64,000 nucleotides of DNA from Notolepis coatsorum (Eukaryota; Chordata; Actinopteri; Aulopiformes; Paralepididae). Below the pieces are notes generated by a model. It saw nothing but the letters and a program-made list of their open reading frames with translations. It searched no databases and had not been told where the DNA came from. Position numbers and translations under genes: made by a program. The stretch is from assembly GCA_963971535.1 (NCBI GenBank), contig OZ020592.1, forward strand, positions 58,874,324 to 58,938,323. Direction: 5' to 3'. Below are positions 31,451 through 44,446 of this stretch, piece by piece (positions within the stretch are counted from its first letter, which is position 1; each line of letters starts with the position of its first letter).

Positions 31451-34139
31451 GTCTCCATACTTTCTTTCTGACTTTCTGGAATCATAAAACGTTGAGTTCT
31501 TCTCACACACATGAGGGTTTCTACTCTCTAGCATTGCTAATAGGTCTGAAGCAGCGTTTAAGAGCTCACACAAACATTGACAGCTCACACAAAATATTAA
31601 TTCATGCGTGCATTCCCACAGTACTTTCACAGTCCTTGTGCTGCACGCATACAGTTCATTCCACTGCCTGACTCCATGCCCCGATGTAACCCGCCGTACC
31701 GCTACCCAGCCCTGTACCGACCACCGCAAACAACACAGGAACCTGTGGGAAGGACTGTCAGTCGCTGTAAGATTTAAGGTCATCTGAACCTCCTCACAAA
31801 AAAAAGTGTGTTTGGGAGTTCTGGACATTTCTGTGCATTCCGGAGTGCAGTCAGGAGGAGTCCGATCTTTACCCTCTACCCCTCACCCTCCTTCCAGATA
31901 AGTATTTAAGCTCTAATCCCAGTGGACTCGAGGCAGCGGAGAGACTTGCAGAGACTGAACTGGAGGGCAAACCACAGCAGAGAAGGGGTTTTCTTCAAAC
32001 TATTTTAAAGCCCCCTCGATGCAGGCGAGGCCACCCGTTTCCCTTGGTTGTCACGGCGATGGGGGCTCGGCTATTAGAAGAGAAGAAAAGGGAGAGGTGG
32101 GTCAGAGGGCTGACAGAGAGGGCAGGACCCCTCCTTAGCATCTTAAAGCCTCTGGTCCCTATAGGAGAACATGAGGAGTGAGCTCTATGGATCCGACAAA
32201 CTCCCATACGCTCCAGAATGAGATAAATGGGCATCAATTGAGGGAAAGAGCCTTTGGTCAAAATGGTCTATGAATGAGGGAATAATGAGAGGGAATACAT
32301 ATAAATGATAAGAGTTATATTTCACATTTTAGACATAATGTCTGAAATGGGAAATATAAATCCTATGAGTTATGTACAATAAATTCAATCATCAGGAAGA
32401 GGGAAAACCTCACAACACATCAGCTTTTAAACTAAACGCATTGCAGGTGCAAAGAAAATCTGTGAATAGTTTTCATATAAAAGTTGAATTAGCTCATATA
32501 ACCTCCACAGTCTCAGCTGACTGCTGCTATTAGTCTTTAGTGAAGGTATTCACTGTGTGAGCAGGTTGTTTTTCTTTCTTTGTGTCTGGGGAAAGTCCTT
32601 GGAAGTTATTAATGCCTCCTTAGCCCAGCTGCAGACTGAGCGAGCCAGGCAGTCACTCCCTCCGGCAGCAGGAATGTGCAGCACACAAAGGCTAATTAGA
32701 GTTTAACTTTAATGTGGGCAGGGCATGAGGAGGAGGGGGGGGGGGGGTAGTGGTGGTCAGCGGGTCCATTTGTTCCATAACACTAACGGGTGGCGGTGAA
32801 TGGCGGAGCACCCAGGGAGAGGCTGGTAGTGGATGAACACCTTTTTCTCACTTGACTGAGCAAACACAGTTTCCCCCCAGACATAGATTTACCACTATAT
32901 CAAAACAGAGCCACCACAAGTAGACGTCCCACACTGACACAAGTGCTAGAAACTCTTCTTCACGCAGTCCTGTCCTCTACTCAACCCGTTCCAGTCTGCC
33001 TCTGCTACAAACAAACCAAAATAACCTATAGAAAACACGGGGCCGGTCCACTGCGGTCTTAAATTGGGCCTTTTCCGGGTGCATTATCTGCTCTGGTACA
33101 GCTAATGCAACTTAGCTACCGTATCATTTTGATAATGCGGTCATAGAATAGAAGGGCATGTGGTTGTGTGTGTGGACGGTGCACAGTGCATGAGACGCAA
33201 AACTGTTGAATGTTCGACATAATGGCCAGTCGGATTATCACCTTTCTAAATCTCATGATCCAAAAAAAATCCTATTTCCACAAAAACATCAGATTTGTCC
33301 ATTCTACCCGTTCAAGTCCAGTGATTTGAATTCTCTTGAAGGCCAACGTCATCTGTGGTGCCGGCAGGCTGCAAGCGGTGGGAAGAGGTCTGCGTGTGCA
33401 AGAAATATAACTATTAATGTGTTCAGTTCGAGAGATCTGCTTAGTGTTGCACTTTTCCGATATTGTGACAGAGCAGGATGTCTGTGGTCTCAGAAGTTTA
33501 AATTAAGAAGATAGCAGTGCTCTCAGATGCTATCCCTCAATCTTTCACTCTGGGGCAGTAGGGGTAGAAATTGTACAGATGGGCATATTTCATCACAGCC
33601 TTCCGCACAGATCCAGACTGTGGACCCGGTTGAAGATTCTTTTATAACCTTGAGTTGTGGTCACACTCTAATGATCTCAGTGGGTTCAGTCCAGAACACT
33701 TAGTGGTCGATACAAGTCTTTCCCGCAGGTTCTTGGGGTTCTTCTACATTATGTGCCACACTGCCACTGTCAGGTGAAAACCTTGCATCTCCAAAAAGGT
33801 AACTTTTCAGGAATGAGGGGAAAACAACCTCATTGTCATATTGACACATGTGTATTTTTGGAAATCTACATTGGGTTTTGAATGGGTTTCGTGATTTCTA
33901 GGGTCCTGCAATATACTCACAACACAGAGGACCATGTAAACCATCAACTCAAGTATAAACATGAAAATTACCAAACTCAGACATATAAGGTTTTCAGACA
34001 GTGACGTATGTAAGGTTAAGTATGGTAGTAAGCTGACAAGGAGTGGGTAGAGGGACACAGGGTCTTCTCCAGAGTCAGAGAAGTCAGACATGTTGGCGTG
34101 TTCCTATATGTAATTTAAGTCTATATGACGATATCACTT
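31451..34139. other. Upstream lzts2 intron or intergenic DNA, nothing certain
   Basis: Unique-looking sequence. A G-run at 32737-32747 and a TAATTA-containing stretch at 32690-32700 stand out, but no exon, RNA or repeat could be supported. Confidence 0.3.
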
Positions 34140-36265
34140 ATGCATGAAGGAGTCAAGTACGTAAACAAGTGTAAACAAAACAAAAATGTTCAATAGTAAT
34201 ACAACAATATACAGTGCAGAGTAGAGAAGGTAGCTGAGTTCCCAATGTGATGAGGTACAACTTAGCTTAGCTTGTGGTGCCACCTTGTGGTGGTGAGGTG
34301 CAATGAGGTAAAATATACAGATACCAATAAATATAAAGTGTGTTAAGTGTCTAAAGTGGGTCAAGCGGGTGCTACAGTGAGTTGTTTACAATGTGTGAGT
34401 GTATTTGATGGTTTGTTACATAGTGTTATTTTCATTGATTGTCATTGAGCATCCTGATGGCCTGGTGATAGAAGCTCCTTCTGAGTCTCTCTGTACTGGT
34501 CATGAGACTCCGGTATCGCTTGCCTGACCGCAGCAGTTCAAAGAGGCAGTTGTTTGGGTGACTAGAGTCTTTGATTATTCTCTTAGCCTTACCCATGCAA
34601 GGCTTGTTGTAAATGTCTTGGAGAGTGGGAAGCCCACCTCCAACTATACACGTTCCCTAGCTTGCTCTGACCCTAATCTTTTTTTTTTTTTATCATTTTT
34701 TTTAAAATTATTATTCACATGAAACAAGACAACACATTAAACACAATCACAATACATAGAACTTCACAAGAAAATAACAAAAACAATAATAATACAGAAT
34801 AACAATTTATACAGACAAAGAGAAAAGAAAACAGAGTTCAACCTTCTACATTTTAAATCCAAGGGGTACTATCTAATAAATGGTCTTTCCCAGTGTTCAG
34901 CCCCGATTCCCGGCTGTGTGACCTTATATTAATAAAACGTACATCTCCAATTCACCACAAGGACCACTTTTTGAGAACACGACCCGAAAACAGAACCTTC
35001 ATGAAAAAACAAAAACCTGTAGAGATGTTCCATAGACTCACAGAGACCGTGTAAAAGTGACCAAACAGTGAAGAAATAGTTAAATAGCTGCCCCCCCATA
35101 AAATCCCCAGCTAAACTCAAGAGGACAAGACAAAAGACAAGACAGACAAAACATTTCCTCCTCCCCCTCCCAAGAGACCCCCGGACTCACCCGAACACGC
35201 ACCACAACCCCGCTCAGCCGCACACGGCGGTCCTGACCTTTTCGGCTGCTGCAAACCACAGGTCAATACCTGCCTGTCCCACCCCAATCACCCGCGCCGT
35301 GGATATCTCAAGATAAATCACATCCAATAGTGTTAGGGACCAGTTAATCACTGTAAGCTTCTCAGGCTCCTTCCATCTCATTGCTATTAGCTTCTTCGCT
35401 GCTGTGACACCCGCTAGGACAACCCTTTTTAGTTGAACGGACGCAGGTAGTGTCGTTATATCGTTCAGGAGTAGCGTAACAGCTGTGAATGGGATAGTTA
35501 AGCCACACAGATCTGAAAGTTTGTCCGTTATTGACCTCCAGAAGCGGGCCACTGGTGGGCAATTGAGCATCCTGATGGCCTGGTGATAGAAGCTCCTTCT
35601 GAGTCTCTCTGTACTGGTCATGAGACTCCGGTATCGCTTGCCTGACCGCAGCAGTTCAAAGAGGCAGTTGTTTGGGTGACTAGAGTCTTTGATTATTCTC
35701 TTAGCCTTACCCATGCAAGGCTTGTTGTAAATGTCTTGGAGAGTGGGAAGCCCACCTCCAATTGTGCGTTCGGCTGAGCGGGCCACTCTCTGTAGTCTGC
35801 TGCGGTCTTGTGCGGTGCTATTCCCAAACCAGGAGGTGATATTGCCTGTCAGGATGCTTTCTATTGTGCATGAGTACAAGTTCTTAAGGATCTTCTGACT
35901 CACGTTGAACCTCCTTAGGCGCCTAAGGAAGTAGAGGCGTTGTCGTGCTTTCTTCACTACACTGTCAATGTGTGTGGTCCATGTCAAGTCCTCGGATATG
36001 TGGACTCCGAGGTACTTAAAACTGTTCACTCTCTCGACCGGTGCCCCGTCGATGCTGAGGGGGCTGTAGTCCCTGACCCCCGACCTCCTAAAGTCCACAA
36101 TCATCTCTTTTGTTTAGCTGACGTTCAGGGAGAGGCTGTTCTCCTGGCACCATCCCGCCAGAACCTCTACCTCTTCCAGGTAGGCCCTCTCGTCGTTTGC
36201 AGAGATCAGGCCCACCACTACTGTGTCGTCAGAAAATTTGATGATTGTGTTGGGAGAGAGTACAG
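34140..36265 (-). mobile_element. L2-like LINE 3' half, disrupted by a templated insertion
   Basis: On the minus strand the frame 36265-35562 encodes the late part of a reverse transcriptase: FSDDTVVVGL (variant of the FADDT catalytic box), EMIVDFRRS, FKYLGVHISEDLTWTTHID and RLYFLRRLRRFNV. There is an in-frame TAA at 36114-36116. The true C-terminus continues at 34444, with a stop soon after RMLNDNQ. Between them lies 921 bp of foreign LINE DNA with 200 bp of the L2-like sequence duplicated. The 3' UTR runs to about 34140. Confidence 0.75.
34643..35563 (-). repeat. Exact 921-bp copy of 37715-38635 inserted in the L2-like LINE
   Basis: Every stretch I compared is identical at a constant offset of 3072. 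The copied segment contains the 3' end of the L1/Tx1-like LINE, its poly(A), its target-site duplication and about 20 bp of flanking DNA. The L2-like host shows a 200-bp direct duplication on each side (34444-34643 = 35562-35761). Confidence 0.9.
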
Positions 36266-37003
36266 CAACTTGCAATGGGCCTGGTCTACAAGATACACTA
36301 TACGACCGGGTACCCATGTACATGTCAAAATACTTCCCAAAGGTCAGTGAATACCACAACCACTACACCAGAGGAAGCTCAACAAATCATGTAAAACCCA
36401 GATTCGGCTCAAACAAGGGACTAAACACGTTTCGCAATTATGCCACAACAATGTGGAACGCCCTACCCAAAGCTGTAAAGAAATGTGAATCACTACCCAC
36501 ATTCAAAACCGCTCTTAAAGAGCACCTACGGGAGGCTGCAATTCGAAACTGGCCACCGTAAATGCCCAAAACCCCCACCAACTCCTAATAGACAGTCTCC
36601 TCCCCACCGCATGTATATATTCCCTCCCCGCCGTATGTATATTTCTCTCCCACCCACCCACCCCCTCCTAATGTACAGTCCCCTCCCCATCATATATACT
36701 CTGTCAGGATCTAGGGGTAACAGTACTGTATATTTGAATACCGTTTATGTCACAAATGTATCAGTACTAAATACCTATATGTCCCTATGCCATAAATGTC
36801 ATGTATGTTGTGTATGTCATAAATGTCTATATGAATTGAAAATGGGGGACCCTGATGGAAACAAGACAAACGTCTTTCTCAGGTCTGCATCCCCTTAACA
36901 ATTGTATGTATTGAGCCGTACTGTATTGTACCCATTCTGCAATCTGTTAAATAAAGTTTTCATTTATTCATTCATTCATTCATTCATTCATTCATTCATT
37001 CAG
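36266..37003 (+). mobile_element. 5'-truncated LINE 3' end
   Basis: The frame ending at 36561 encodes VPMYMSKYFPKVSEYHNHYT and NYATTMWNALPKAVKKCESL, the WNxLPxxxK...LPTFKxxLKxHL pattern at the C-terminus of many non-LTR ORF2 proteins. The 3' UTR runs to GTTAAATAAAGTTTTCATTT and a (ATTC)n tail. The same family occurs on the minus strand at 21904-22795. It abuts the L2-like LINE head to head. Confidence 0.75.
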
Positions 37004-37714
37004 ATAAATCTGAAACTCATAGAAGTGGGAAAATTCTATGGTATGGTATATTTTCACAACTAAATAAACAAACTGTCCTGGGGAAGGAAACAGTGGGCCC
37101 TGCTACAACACTGTTTGAAGCCACAGTATAGAAAGATACCTGAAGTTATGTTTTTTCAACTGATTACCAGATTTACCACCACTGTTCAAAGAAGTTGCTT
37201 TGATTCATGATGACTAACAAAACTACATAGTGTAACTTTAACAAAACGACAGTGCACAAAACTTTAACAGCACCACTAAAGAATAATTATTTTTAATTAC
37301 CGTTTTAATGAGATGGATATCTCATAGATTTTGTTCTATGATGAGAAGTGAACCAACACAGTGGAGAAGATCTATGGTAAATTCATGTATTTAATAAAAT
37401 TTTCAGTTCATCAGAGCACATTAGGAAGTAAACTTTTTTTTGGTCCTAATGAATCCTAGATGGGCGTGAACATATTCATCAGGTACACACACACGCACGC
37501 GCGCACACGCACGCACGCACACACGTCTGGATGGCCAAACTGCTATCAAATAAACTGACAAGCATGGTCAGTTTACAGCTAAAACCACTGCACTATGAAA
37601 TAGAATGAAAGCCTCATTCTCTCTCTCTCTCTCTCGTTTATGGATGCTGTTGTATTTATTCATAACATGTCCCTACAGACAGACAGACAGACACACAATA
37701 CTTGCGAGGACTGG
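37004..37714. other. Spacer with CA, CT and CAGA short repeats
   Basis: Unique-looking DNA with a mixed CA/CG tract at 37485-37523, a CT run at 37618-37635 and a CAGA run at 37676-37692. No gene. Confidence 0.5.
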
Positions 37715-38285
37715 ACTATACACGTTCCCTAGCTTGCTCTGACCCTAATCTTTTTTTTTTTTTATCATTTTTTTTAAAATTATTATTCACATGAAACAAG
37801 ACAACACATTAAACACAATCACAATACATAGAACTTCACAAGAAAATAACAAAAACAATAATAATACAGAATAACAATTTATACAGACAAAGAGAAAAGA
37901 AAACAGAGTTCAACCTTCTACATTTTAAATCCAAGGGGTACTATCTAATAAATGGTCTTTCCCAGTGTTCAGCCCCGATTCCCGGCTGTGTGACCTTATA
38001 TTAATAAAACGTACATCTCCAATTCACCACAAGGACCACTTTTTGAGAACACGACCCGAAAACAGAACCTTCATGAAAAAACAAAAACCTGTAGAGATGT
38101 TCCATAGACTCACAGAGACCGTGTAAAAGTGACCAAACAGTGAAGAAATAGTTAAATAGCTGCCCCCCCATAAAATCCCCAGCTAAACTCAAGAGGACAA
38201 GACAAAAGACAAGACAGACAAAACATTTCCTCCTCCCCCTCCCAAGAGACCCCCGGACTCACCCGAACACGCACCACAACCCCGC

Positions 38286-41200
38286 TCAGCCGCACACGGC
38301 GGTCCTGACCTTTTCGGCTGCTGCAAACCACAGGTCAATACCTGCCTGTCCCACCCCAATCACCCGCGCCGTGGATATCTCAAGATAAATCACATCCAAT
38401 AGTGTTAGGGACCAGTTAATCACTGTAAGCTTCTCAGGCTCCTTCCATCTCATTGCTATTAGCTTCTTCGCTGCTGTGACACCCGCTAGGACAACCCTTT
38501 TTAGTTGAACGGACGCAGGTAGTGTCGTTATATCGTTCAGGAGTAGCGTAACAGCTGTGAATGGGATAGTTAAGCCACACAGATCTGAAAGTTTGTCCGT
38601 TATTGACCTCCAGAAGCGGGCCACTGGTGGGCAATCCCAATACATATGCATATAAGTGCCAGTGGCCTTTTGAGAGCACAAAGTGCACCGAGAGTCGGTT
38701 ATCAGGCCCATAGCAAATAGCTTCCTAGGTGTAAGATAGGTCCTATGAATATAATTAAAATTAATTTGCTGGTGATTGGGGTTGCGGGAAGATAATGCCA
38801 CATTTGCCCAAACATCATCCCAGTCAAACTTGGGGTCCAACTCCGGGATATCCACACGCCAGATTGTATCCAATGATACATTTTTATACGTGGATTGAAT
38901 TAAGAGCGTATAAAAGTCTGAGACAAACCCTCTGGATGTCGTCCTGTCCACTATGAGCCTGAGGAAGGGGTGTGGGTGCAAAGCTTGAGCCCACGGCACG
39001 CCATGCGCCCTCAGTGCTGACCTTAGTTGAAGGTAAAGAAAGAAGGACTCGCCGGGTAGATCATAAAATTCTCTTAAGTCCTGAAACGCACGGAGGCCGT
39101 TTCTTATCATAAATATCCTCCAGAGTATGAACTCCCCTCCTTTGCCATTGAGGAATATTAACCGGCTTGTGCCCAACAAGTAATTGCTGGTTATTAAAAA
39201 TTGGAGAGTCCAGGTGCCATGGGCATTTAACCCCACACGACCTCTGTACATTACGCCACGTTTGGATCACGTGAGTTATGATCGGTCCATACCTCAGCCG
39301 GCATTTCGAAATAGAGACAGTGGAGTACACCACATCCTGCAATCTTAGCGGTGAGACCGCCGCCGCTTCTAAGGAGCGCCAAGATACAGTATCTACAGGG
39401 TCTAGCCAGCACATCAGAGGTCTCAGTGAGAATGACCAGAAATAAAGCTTAAAATCAGGGATTGCGAGGCCCCCATCTTGTTTCCTACGTTGAGTAGTAG
39501 CCCTTTTGATTCTCGGGCGTTTGTTATTCCAGATAAACTTAGATACCATCGATTGTACCTTGCGCCAGTGATCTATTGGGGGGGGCAGGGGGAGCATTGA
39601 GCTAACAAAATTTATCCTAGGCAGGACGTTCATTTTGATTATGGAAGCCCTGGCTTGTAAGGAGTTAGGAAGGGACGACCACCTGTCTAGATCCTGGCGT
39701 ATTTTATCATAAGTACCCGTGAAGTTGTACTTAGTAGTTTGATTCAGCGTGGGGAATATCTCTATGCCCAAGTATTTAAAATGTTCTACTATGGGGATAT
39801 CAGCTGGTAGTCGTACCGCCTTGGCCAGCTCATTAAGAGGTAGGCAGGCTGATTTGTTCCAGTTAATATTAAAGCCTGACATTTTACCAAAGTCGTCGAT
39901 TATTCCCAATAATTTTGTGGCCGACCGGGAGGGGTCGTCCATAAAAATCAGCAGGTCATCCGCATAGAGAGCAATTTTGTGTGGAGTATTATTGACCATT
40001 ATGGGGACGATGTCCTCCGATTGCCTAATAAATTGGGCCAATGGTTCGAGGGAAAGCGCGAACAGTCCTGGGCTCAGAGGACAACCCTGTCTAGAAGATC
40101 TGGAGACTGGAAAGAGTGTGGAACAGTTTTTGCCTGTCAGTATCATCGCAGACGGCGAGGCATACAGGACTTTAATCATATGAATAAAACTCTTTCCAAG
40201 ACCCATAACCTCAAGTACCTTCCACAGGTATGACCACTCAAGTCTGTCAAACGCCTTCATGGCATCCAAAGACAGAACTGTGGACGGAGCTGTATTGTCT
40301 TTACTGTTATCGATTACATGCAACAGCCTCCTAAGATTATCTGCAGCCAGGCGCCCCGGGATAAAACCAGTTTGATCGCAGTGTACCAATACCGTCATAA
40401 ATCTCTGCCAGCACCTTGGCAAACACTTTTAAATCGGCCCAGAGAAGACTCAAGGGCCTATAGCTACCACAATCATTGGGATCTTTGTCCTTCTTGAGAA
40501 GTAAGGAAATCAACGCCATGTTGACATCTCTTGAGAACTCCCCTTTTTATATAGCATAATTGATCATATCGAGCATCAATGGACCCAGTTGGTCCCAGAA
40601 AGCTAAATACACCTCGGGTGGAATACCATCCCAGCCTGGTGCCTTACCCCTCTGCATTTCAGCAATCGTCTCCCTCAATTCCATAAGAGTGATCGGTTTC
40701 CCCAGTTCCTTGGCCTCTTCCTCAGAAATGTGGGGTATCTCAAGCCCGCCAATGAACGATTCAAATTTAGAGTCGTCGAGATTAACCTCTGAGCTATATA
40801 ACTGAGTAAAACTCTTTAAAAGTGTCGTTGATCTTTTTCGAATCAGTAGTGACTGTACCCTGTCTCGTCTTGATCGAGGGGATATCCGAGAAATGATCAT
40901 TCAAGCGTATTTTCATTGCCAATAGATGGCTAGGCCTGGAGCCGTGAAAGTAGTAATTTTGTCTTGTCCTATGTATCAAGAACTCAGACTGTTGTTTAAG
41001 TATGGAGTTTATTTCTTTCTTGACTATCTTACGTTGTGTGTTTAGTCGTTCACTATAGTTAGTTTGCAAGGATGCGTATAGGTCCGCATATAATGTTTCC
41101 AGTCCTTCTAGTTTTTTTGACTGGGATTTTTGCAAATTGGAGGCGAAAAGTGTGACATGACCCCTGATAAATCCTTTCAATGCGTTCCACAGGACCCTAG

Positions 41201-42043
41201 GGTCTTCGACCGTGCCAACGTTGATCTGCAAGAATTCAGCTAGTTTACTCCTGAACTCAGAACAGAAATCATCGTTCTTTAACAAGGTTGAGTTAAAACG
41301 CCATCTGGGAGCTCTCATGGAGAGCCTGCCAAAGGTTGCGTAAGGAAAATCCCCTTGTGGTCCGAGAGAGCCAGGGGAACCAATGAGACGTCGAAACTAT
41401 CAAACATATTAGGGGACGCGAATGCATAGTCTATTCGAGAGAAGGTTGTGTGTCTGGCTGACAGGTGAGAGTAATCCTTGAGGGTGGGATTGGATATGCG
41501 CCATAGGTCTGTGAGCCCAGTGTCCTGGGCCCACATCCTGAGGGCCTTAGAGGACCGTTGTTGGTCGCTTGTTTCAGAGGACCCGGACCTATCCATCTCC
41601 GCATCCCAGCACGCATTAAAATCGCCACCCACAATAAGAGCGTATCCAGTAAGTTCCAACTAATTCTTCGTGATTGTATTATAGAACGCTGAATCAAATG
41701 TGTTAGGGGCATACAATGCTATTATTGCCATCTTCCTATGAGAGAACTCAACTTTTGCTATAGTAATCCTTCCCTCCGTGTCCGACCACACGTCCAGGAC
41801 TTTGATATCAAGGTTACGTCTTGTAACTATGACGACTCCTCTCGTCTTATCATCGGCTGAGGATGAGGAGATAACATGATATTGTCGATTTGCCAGCCTT
41901 GACACATCACCTACCAATAAATGCGTCTCACTAAGGAGAGCAATGTCAATATTTCTTCTCTTCAATAACCAAAGGACACTGGCACGCTTGTGAGGGGCGT
42001 TAAGACCCCCAGCGTTCCAAATAAAAATATTCAATTTAGCCAT
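38286..42043 (-). pseudogene. LINE ORF2 (endonuclease and reverse transcriptase), inactivated
   Basis: Order on the minus strand: an APE-type endonuclease from 42043 (IFIWNAGGLN, ALLSETH, then GGDFNACWD and a terminal SDHKG), a linker, a reverse transcriptase (KAPGWDGIPPE, YRPLSLL, FIPGR, SLDAMKAFDRLEW, QGCPLSPGLF, YADD at about 39970), and a C-terminal CTLCSQKATGTYMHMYWDC knuckle. Damage: in-frame stops at 41660-41662 and 40547-40549, and frameshifts near 41320, 40800, 40410 and 39090. The gene would have made the enzyme for target-primed reverse transcription. It cannot do so now. Confidence 0.9.
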
Positions 42044-42454
42044 GGTCGAATTTGTCTAAATGCATAGAGAACATACCAGTGCAGCTAGGCTGAGGCTCGA
42101 GGCGCTGATCCAGGCGGGCCCAGACGGTCAATCTCAGGAGTTCAGAGGAGGAACAATCACACACATATAAGACAACAGTACATAAAACACAGAACAATAC
42201 CACCCCAGTTACAACCCACCCTCCTTCTACTCTAAACCCTAACCCACCAGTCCTATTATTAACCCTCCTATACCCACTCTCCAATCCCCTCCCTATGCCC
42301 CATCCACTGAGGATGGTCATCTTCCTCTCATTACCCACTGGAGTCATGGATCCAATAAGACGCTCTCCACTCCGACCCCCCTCTAGATAAACCCCTGATT
42401 AAACCCCCACTAGTCCAATAAACACAAATAAAAATAAAAATTAATCTCAATAAA

Positions 42455-43140
42455 GATATCGGTCGAAAACCACCGTGAGCCTTGGCTCTAACACGAGACA
42501 ACTATAATGGAAAAAATAGCCATTATTATATAATAACTCAACATCAACCCTGTGATCATCTACTACCGAGTCTGCGTATCAATGGCGCAACGTTATAGCA
42601 TAAATGGATAAAGGAAAATTCAAAACAAAATCAAATTAAAGCATACCAGCAGATAGTCTAAGGCAGGATCGGATCTCAGTTAAATTGCGCATACAGATGT
42701 CATTAAAACAGCGACAATAAGAAGAAAAGGAAAGAGGGTTATGGCTAAAGTGCAAGCAAAGCTAAACCTGACCGAACCTGTTATCATATATTTTGTATGT
42801 ATATTCGGTCGAGAACCACCGTGAGCCTTGGCCCTAACATGAGACAACTATAATGGAAAAAATAGCCATTATATAATAACTCAACATCAACCCTGTAACC
42901 ATCTACCTCAGAGTCTGCGTATCAATGTCGCAACGTCATGGCATAAATGGATAAAGGAAAATTCAAAACAAAATTAAATTAAAGCATACCAGCAGATAGT
43001 CATTTCGGATCGCATTTAAATCGCGCATACAGATGACACAAAAACAGCGACAATAAGAAGAAAAGGAAAAGAGGGTTATGGCCAGAGTGCAAGCAAAGCT
43101 ATACCCGACCCAACCTGTTATCATATATTGTATATGTATA
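42455..43140. repeat. Tandem duplication (~350 bp unit) between LINE ORF1 and ORF2
   Basis: GAGACAACTATAATGGAAAA, AAATAGCCATTAT and AGCATACCAGCAGATAGTC appear twice in the same order, at about 42459-42800 and 42807-43140, with scattered differences. A third partial start lies at 43130. This is inside the LINE's inter-ORF spacer. Confidence 0.75.
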
Positions 43141-43555
43141 TTCAACCGACCTTCTACTATTGGAGCCCAAAGCTCAAAACATCCTGGATATAAAAATAAA
43201 AGCATACAAGAAGTTAGTTAAGGACCCGATCACCATTGAATTGTGCAAACCAATGTCACTTTGAACAGCAACAGCAACCAAAATACGTAAACATTAACGG
43301 GTCTCGAATGTCACGGCGCAGACGATAGACGCAGCCCGCTAGCCAGCCCGAGGCCAGCGTGTAAGCTAGTGATGAATCCGGCTAGCACGCTAGAATCTGT
43401 CATGTACATTGTTCAGTTAGCTCGTTAGCCTCCATAGAGCTCGGATGGGCAGCTGGTAGTTAGCCTGTCTGGGCCTGATAACAAGCAATTGTGAGTAGTC
43501 CGCCCTAACAATGTATTTAGGTCCACAACGCCAAGCCACTCACCCGACAAAGCTA

Positions 43556-44446
43556 TCAAGCCACCGTCTCGACCAACCCCCCGAGATATTCCTCCGCTTT
43601 GGCCAACGACCAAAATGAGCGACGATCATCGCCCTTACATAGCACAGACAATCTTGCGGGGGCGAATAGCGTAGGCCTCAAGCCCAGTTTCCATAGCTTG
43701 GCCATGACCAGTTTGTATTCGCCCCTCTGTGCCTGAACCTCCGGTGTGAAGTCCTCGAAAATGGCCACTTTGTGATTGTCGAGACCCAGATCCCCCCTTC
43801 TGGCCCGGGCCGACCGCATGATGAGTTCTCTCTGCTGTAGCCTGTTTAGCTTGACAATGATGAGCCTCGGCTCCTTGCTCACATCAGGACTGGTCTTGCC
43901 CGCTCTGTAGGCCGATTCACATAAGGGCGGGTCGGGAAGAACATCTTTCCCCAGTATTTTCTGCAGCAGCTCCGGCATGTTCTCCGAGAGACGTCCTCCC
44001 TCACTGCCCTCCGGTACACCGACAATCCTGATGTTGTATCGTCTCTCCCTGGACTGCATTTCCGCAATTACAGACTGTAATTTGGCTACGTCAGCCTGCC
44101 TAGCCAGCAGGGAACACTCCAGACCCTCCATCCTCTCGCCCTGTCGAGAGGCCTCAACAGTTAGCGAAGCTAGTTCGTTAGCGTTAGCTGCGGCGGCAGC
44201 GTGTAGCGACTCCATCTTTTCTCTCAACGGACCTACCGCCAGCCTGATTTCCTCCGACATTGCCCGATGGAAGGTATCAAAAAGTTCCGCCTGTGCTTTC
44301 ATTTGTGCATCAGCGAAGCGTACCTCAAAGTCCGCATGGAGTTTGGTCACGACCGAGAGAATTTCACTTATCTCAGGCGAAAGCGAGGACGGGCTCGGTG
44401 CCATTTTGTCGGCTGTAGCGTTCATGGCTCTGGTTCCCTTCGACAT
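43556..44446 (-). CDS. LINE ORF1 protein, intact (296 residues)
   Basis: The likely start is the ATG at 44446 (MSKGTRAMNATADKMAPSPS), because the open frame upstream to 44494 lacks a family match. Residues about 30-135 form a coiled coil. RYNIRIVGVPEGSEGG follows (residues about 137-152), the RRM-type opening of L1 ORF1 proteins. The C-terminal domain has RLIIVKLNRLQQRELIMRSA and ends GGLVETVA. Such proteins trimerise and bind LINE RNA as chaperones. It is intact while ORF2 is broken, which suggests a moderately recent insertion. Confidence 0.85.
   Translation of the reverse strand: MSKGTRAMNATADKMAPSPSSLSPEISEILSVVTKLHADFEVRFADAQMKAQAELFDTFHRAMSEEIRLAVGPLREKMESLHAAAAANANELASLTVEASRQGERMEGLECSLLARQADVAKLQSVIAEMQSRERRYNIRIVGVPEGSEGGRLSENMPELLQKILGKDVLPDPPLCESAYRAGKTSPDVSKEPRLIIVKLNRLQQRELIMRSARARRGDLGLDNHKVAIFEDFTPEVQAQRGEYKLVMAKLWKLGLRPTLFAPARLSVLCKGDDRRSFWSLAKAEEYLGGLVETVA

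Noticed and set aside
31861-31920. A 5' untranslated exon of lzts2
   Set aside because: CTCCTTCCAG followed by a TATTTAAG motif looks suggestive but is on the plus strand, while lzts2 is on the minus strand.
34657-35563. An independent 5'-truncated LINE insertion
   Set aside because: The copy includes the donor locus's target-site duplication and non-LINE flank, and lacks its own new duplication.
38286-42043. Host gene with endonuclease and reverse transcriptase
   Set aside because: It has a LINE layout with ORF1, poly(A) and a 17-bp target-site duplication, and several disabling mutations.
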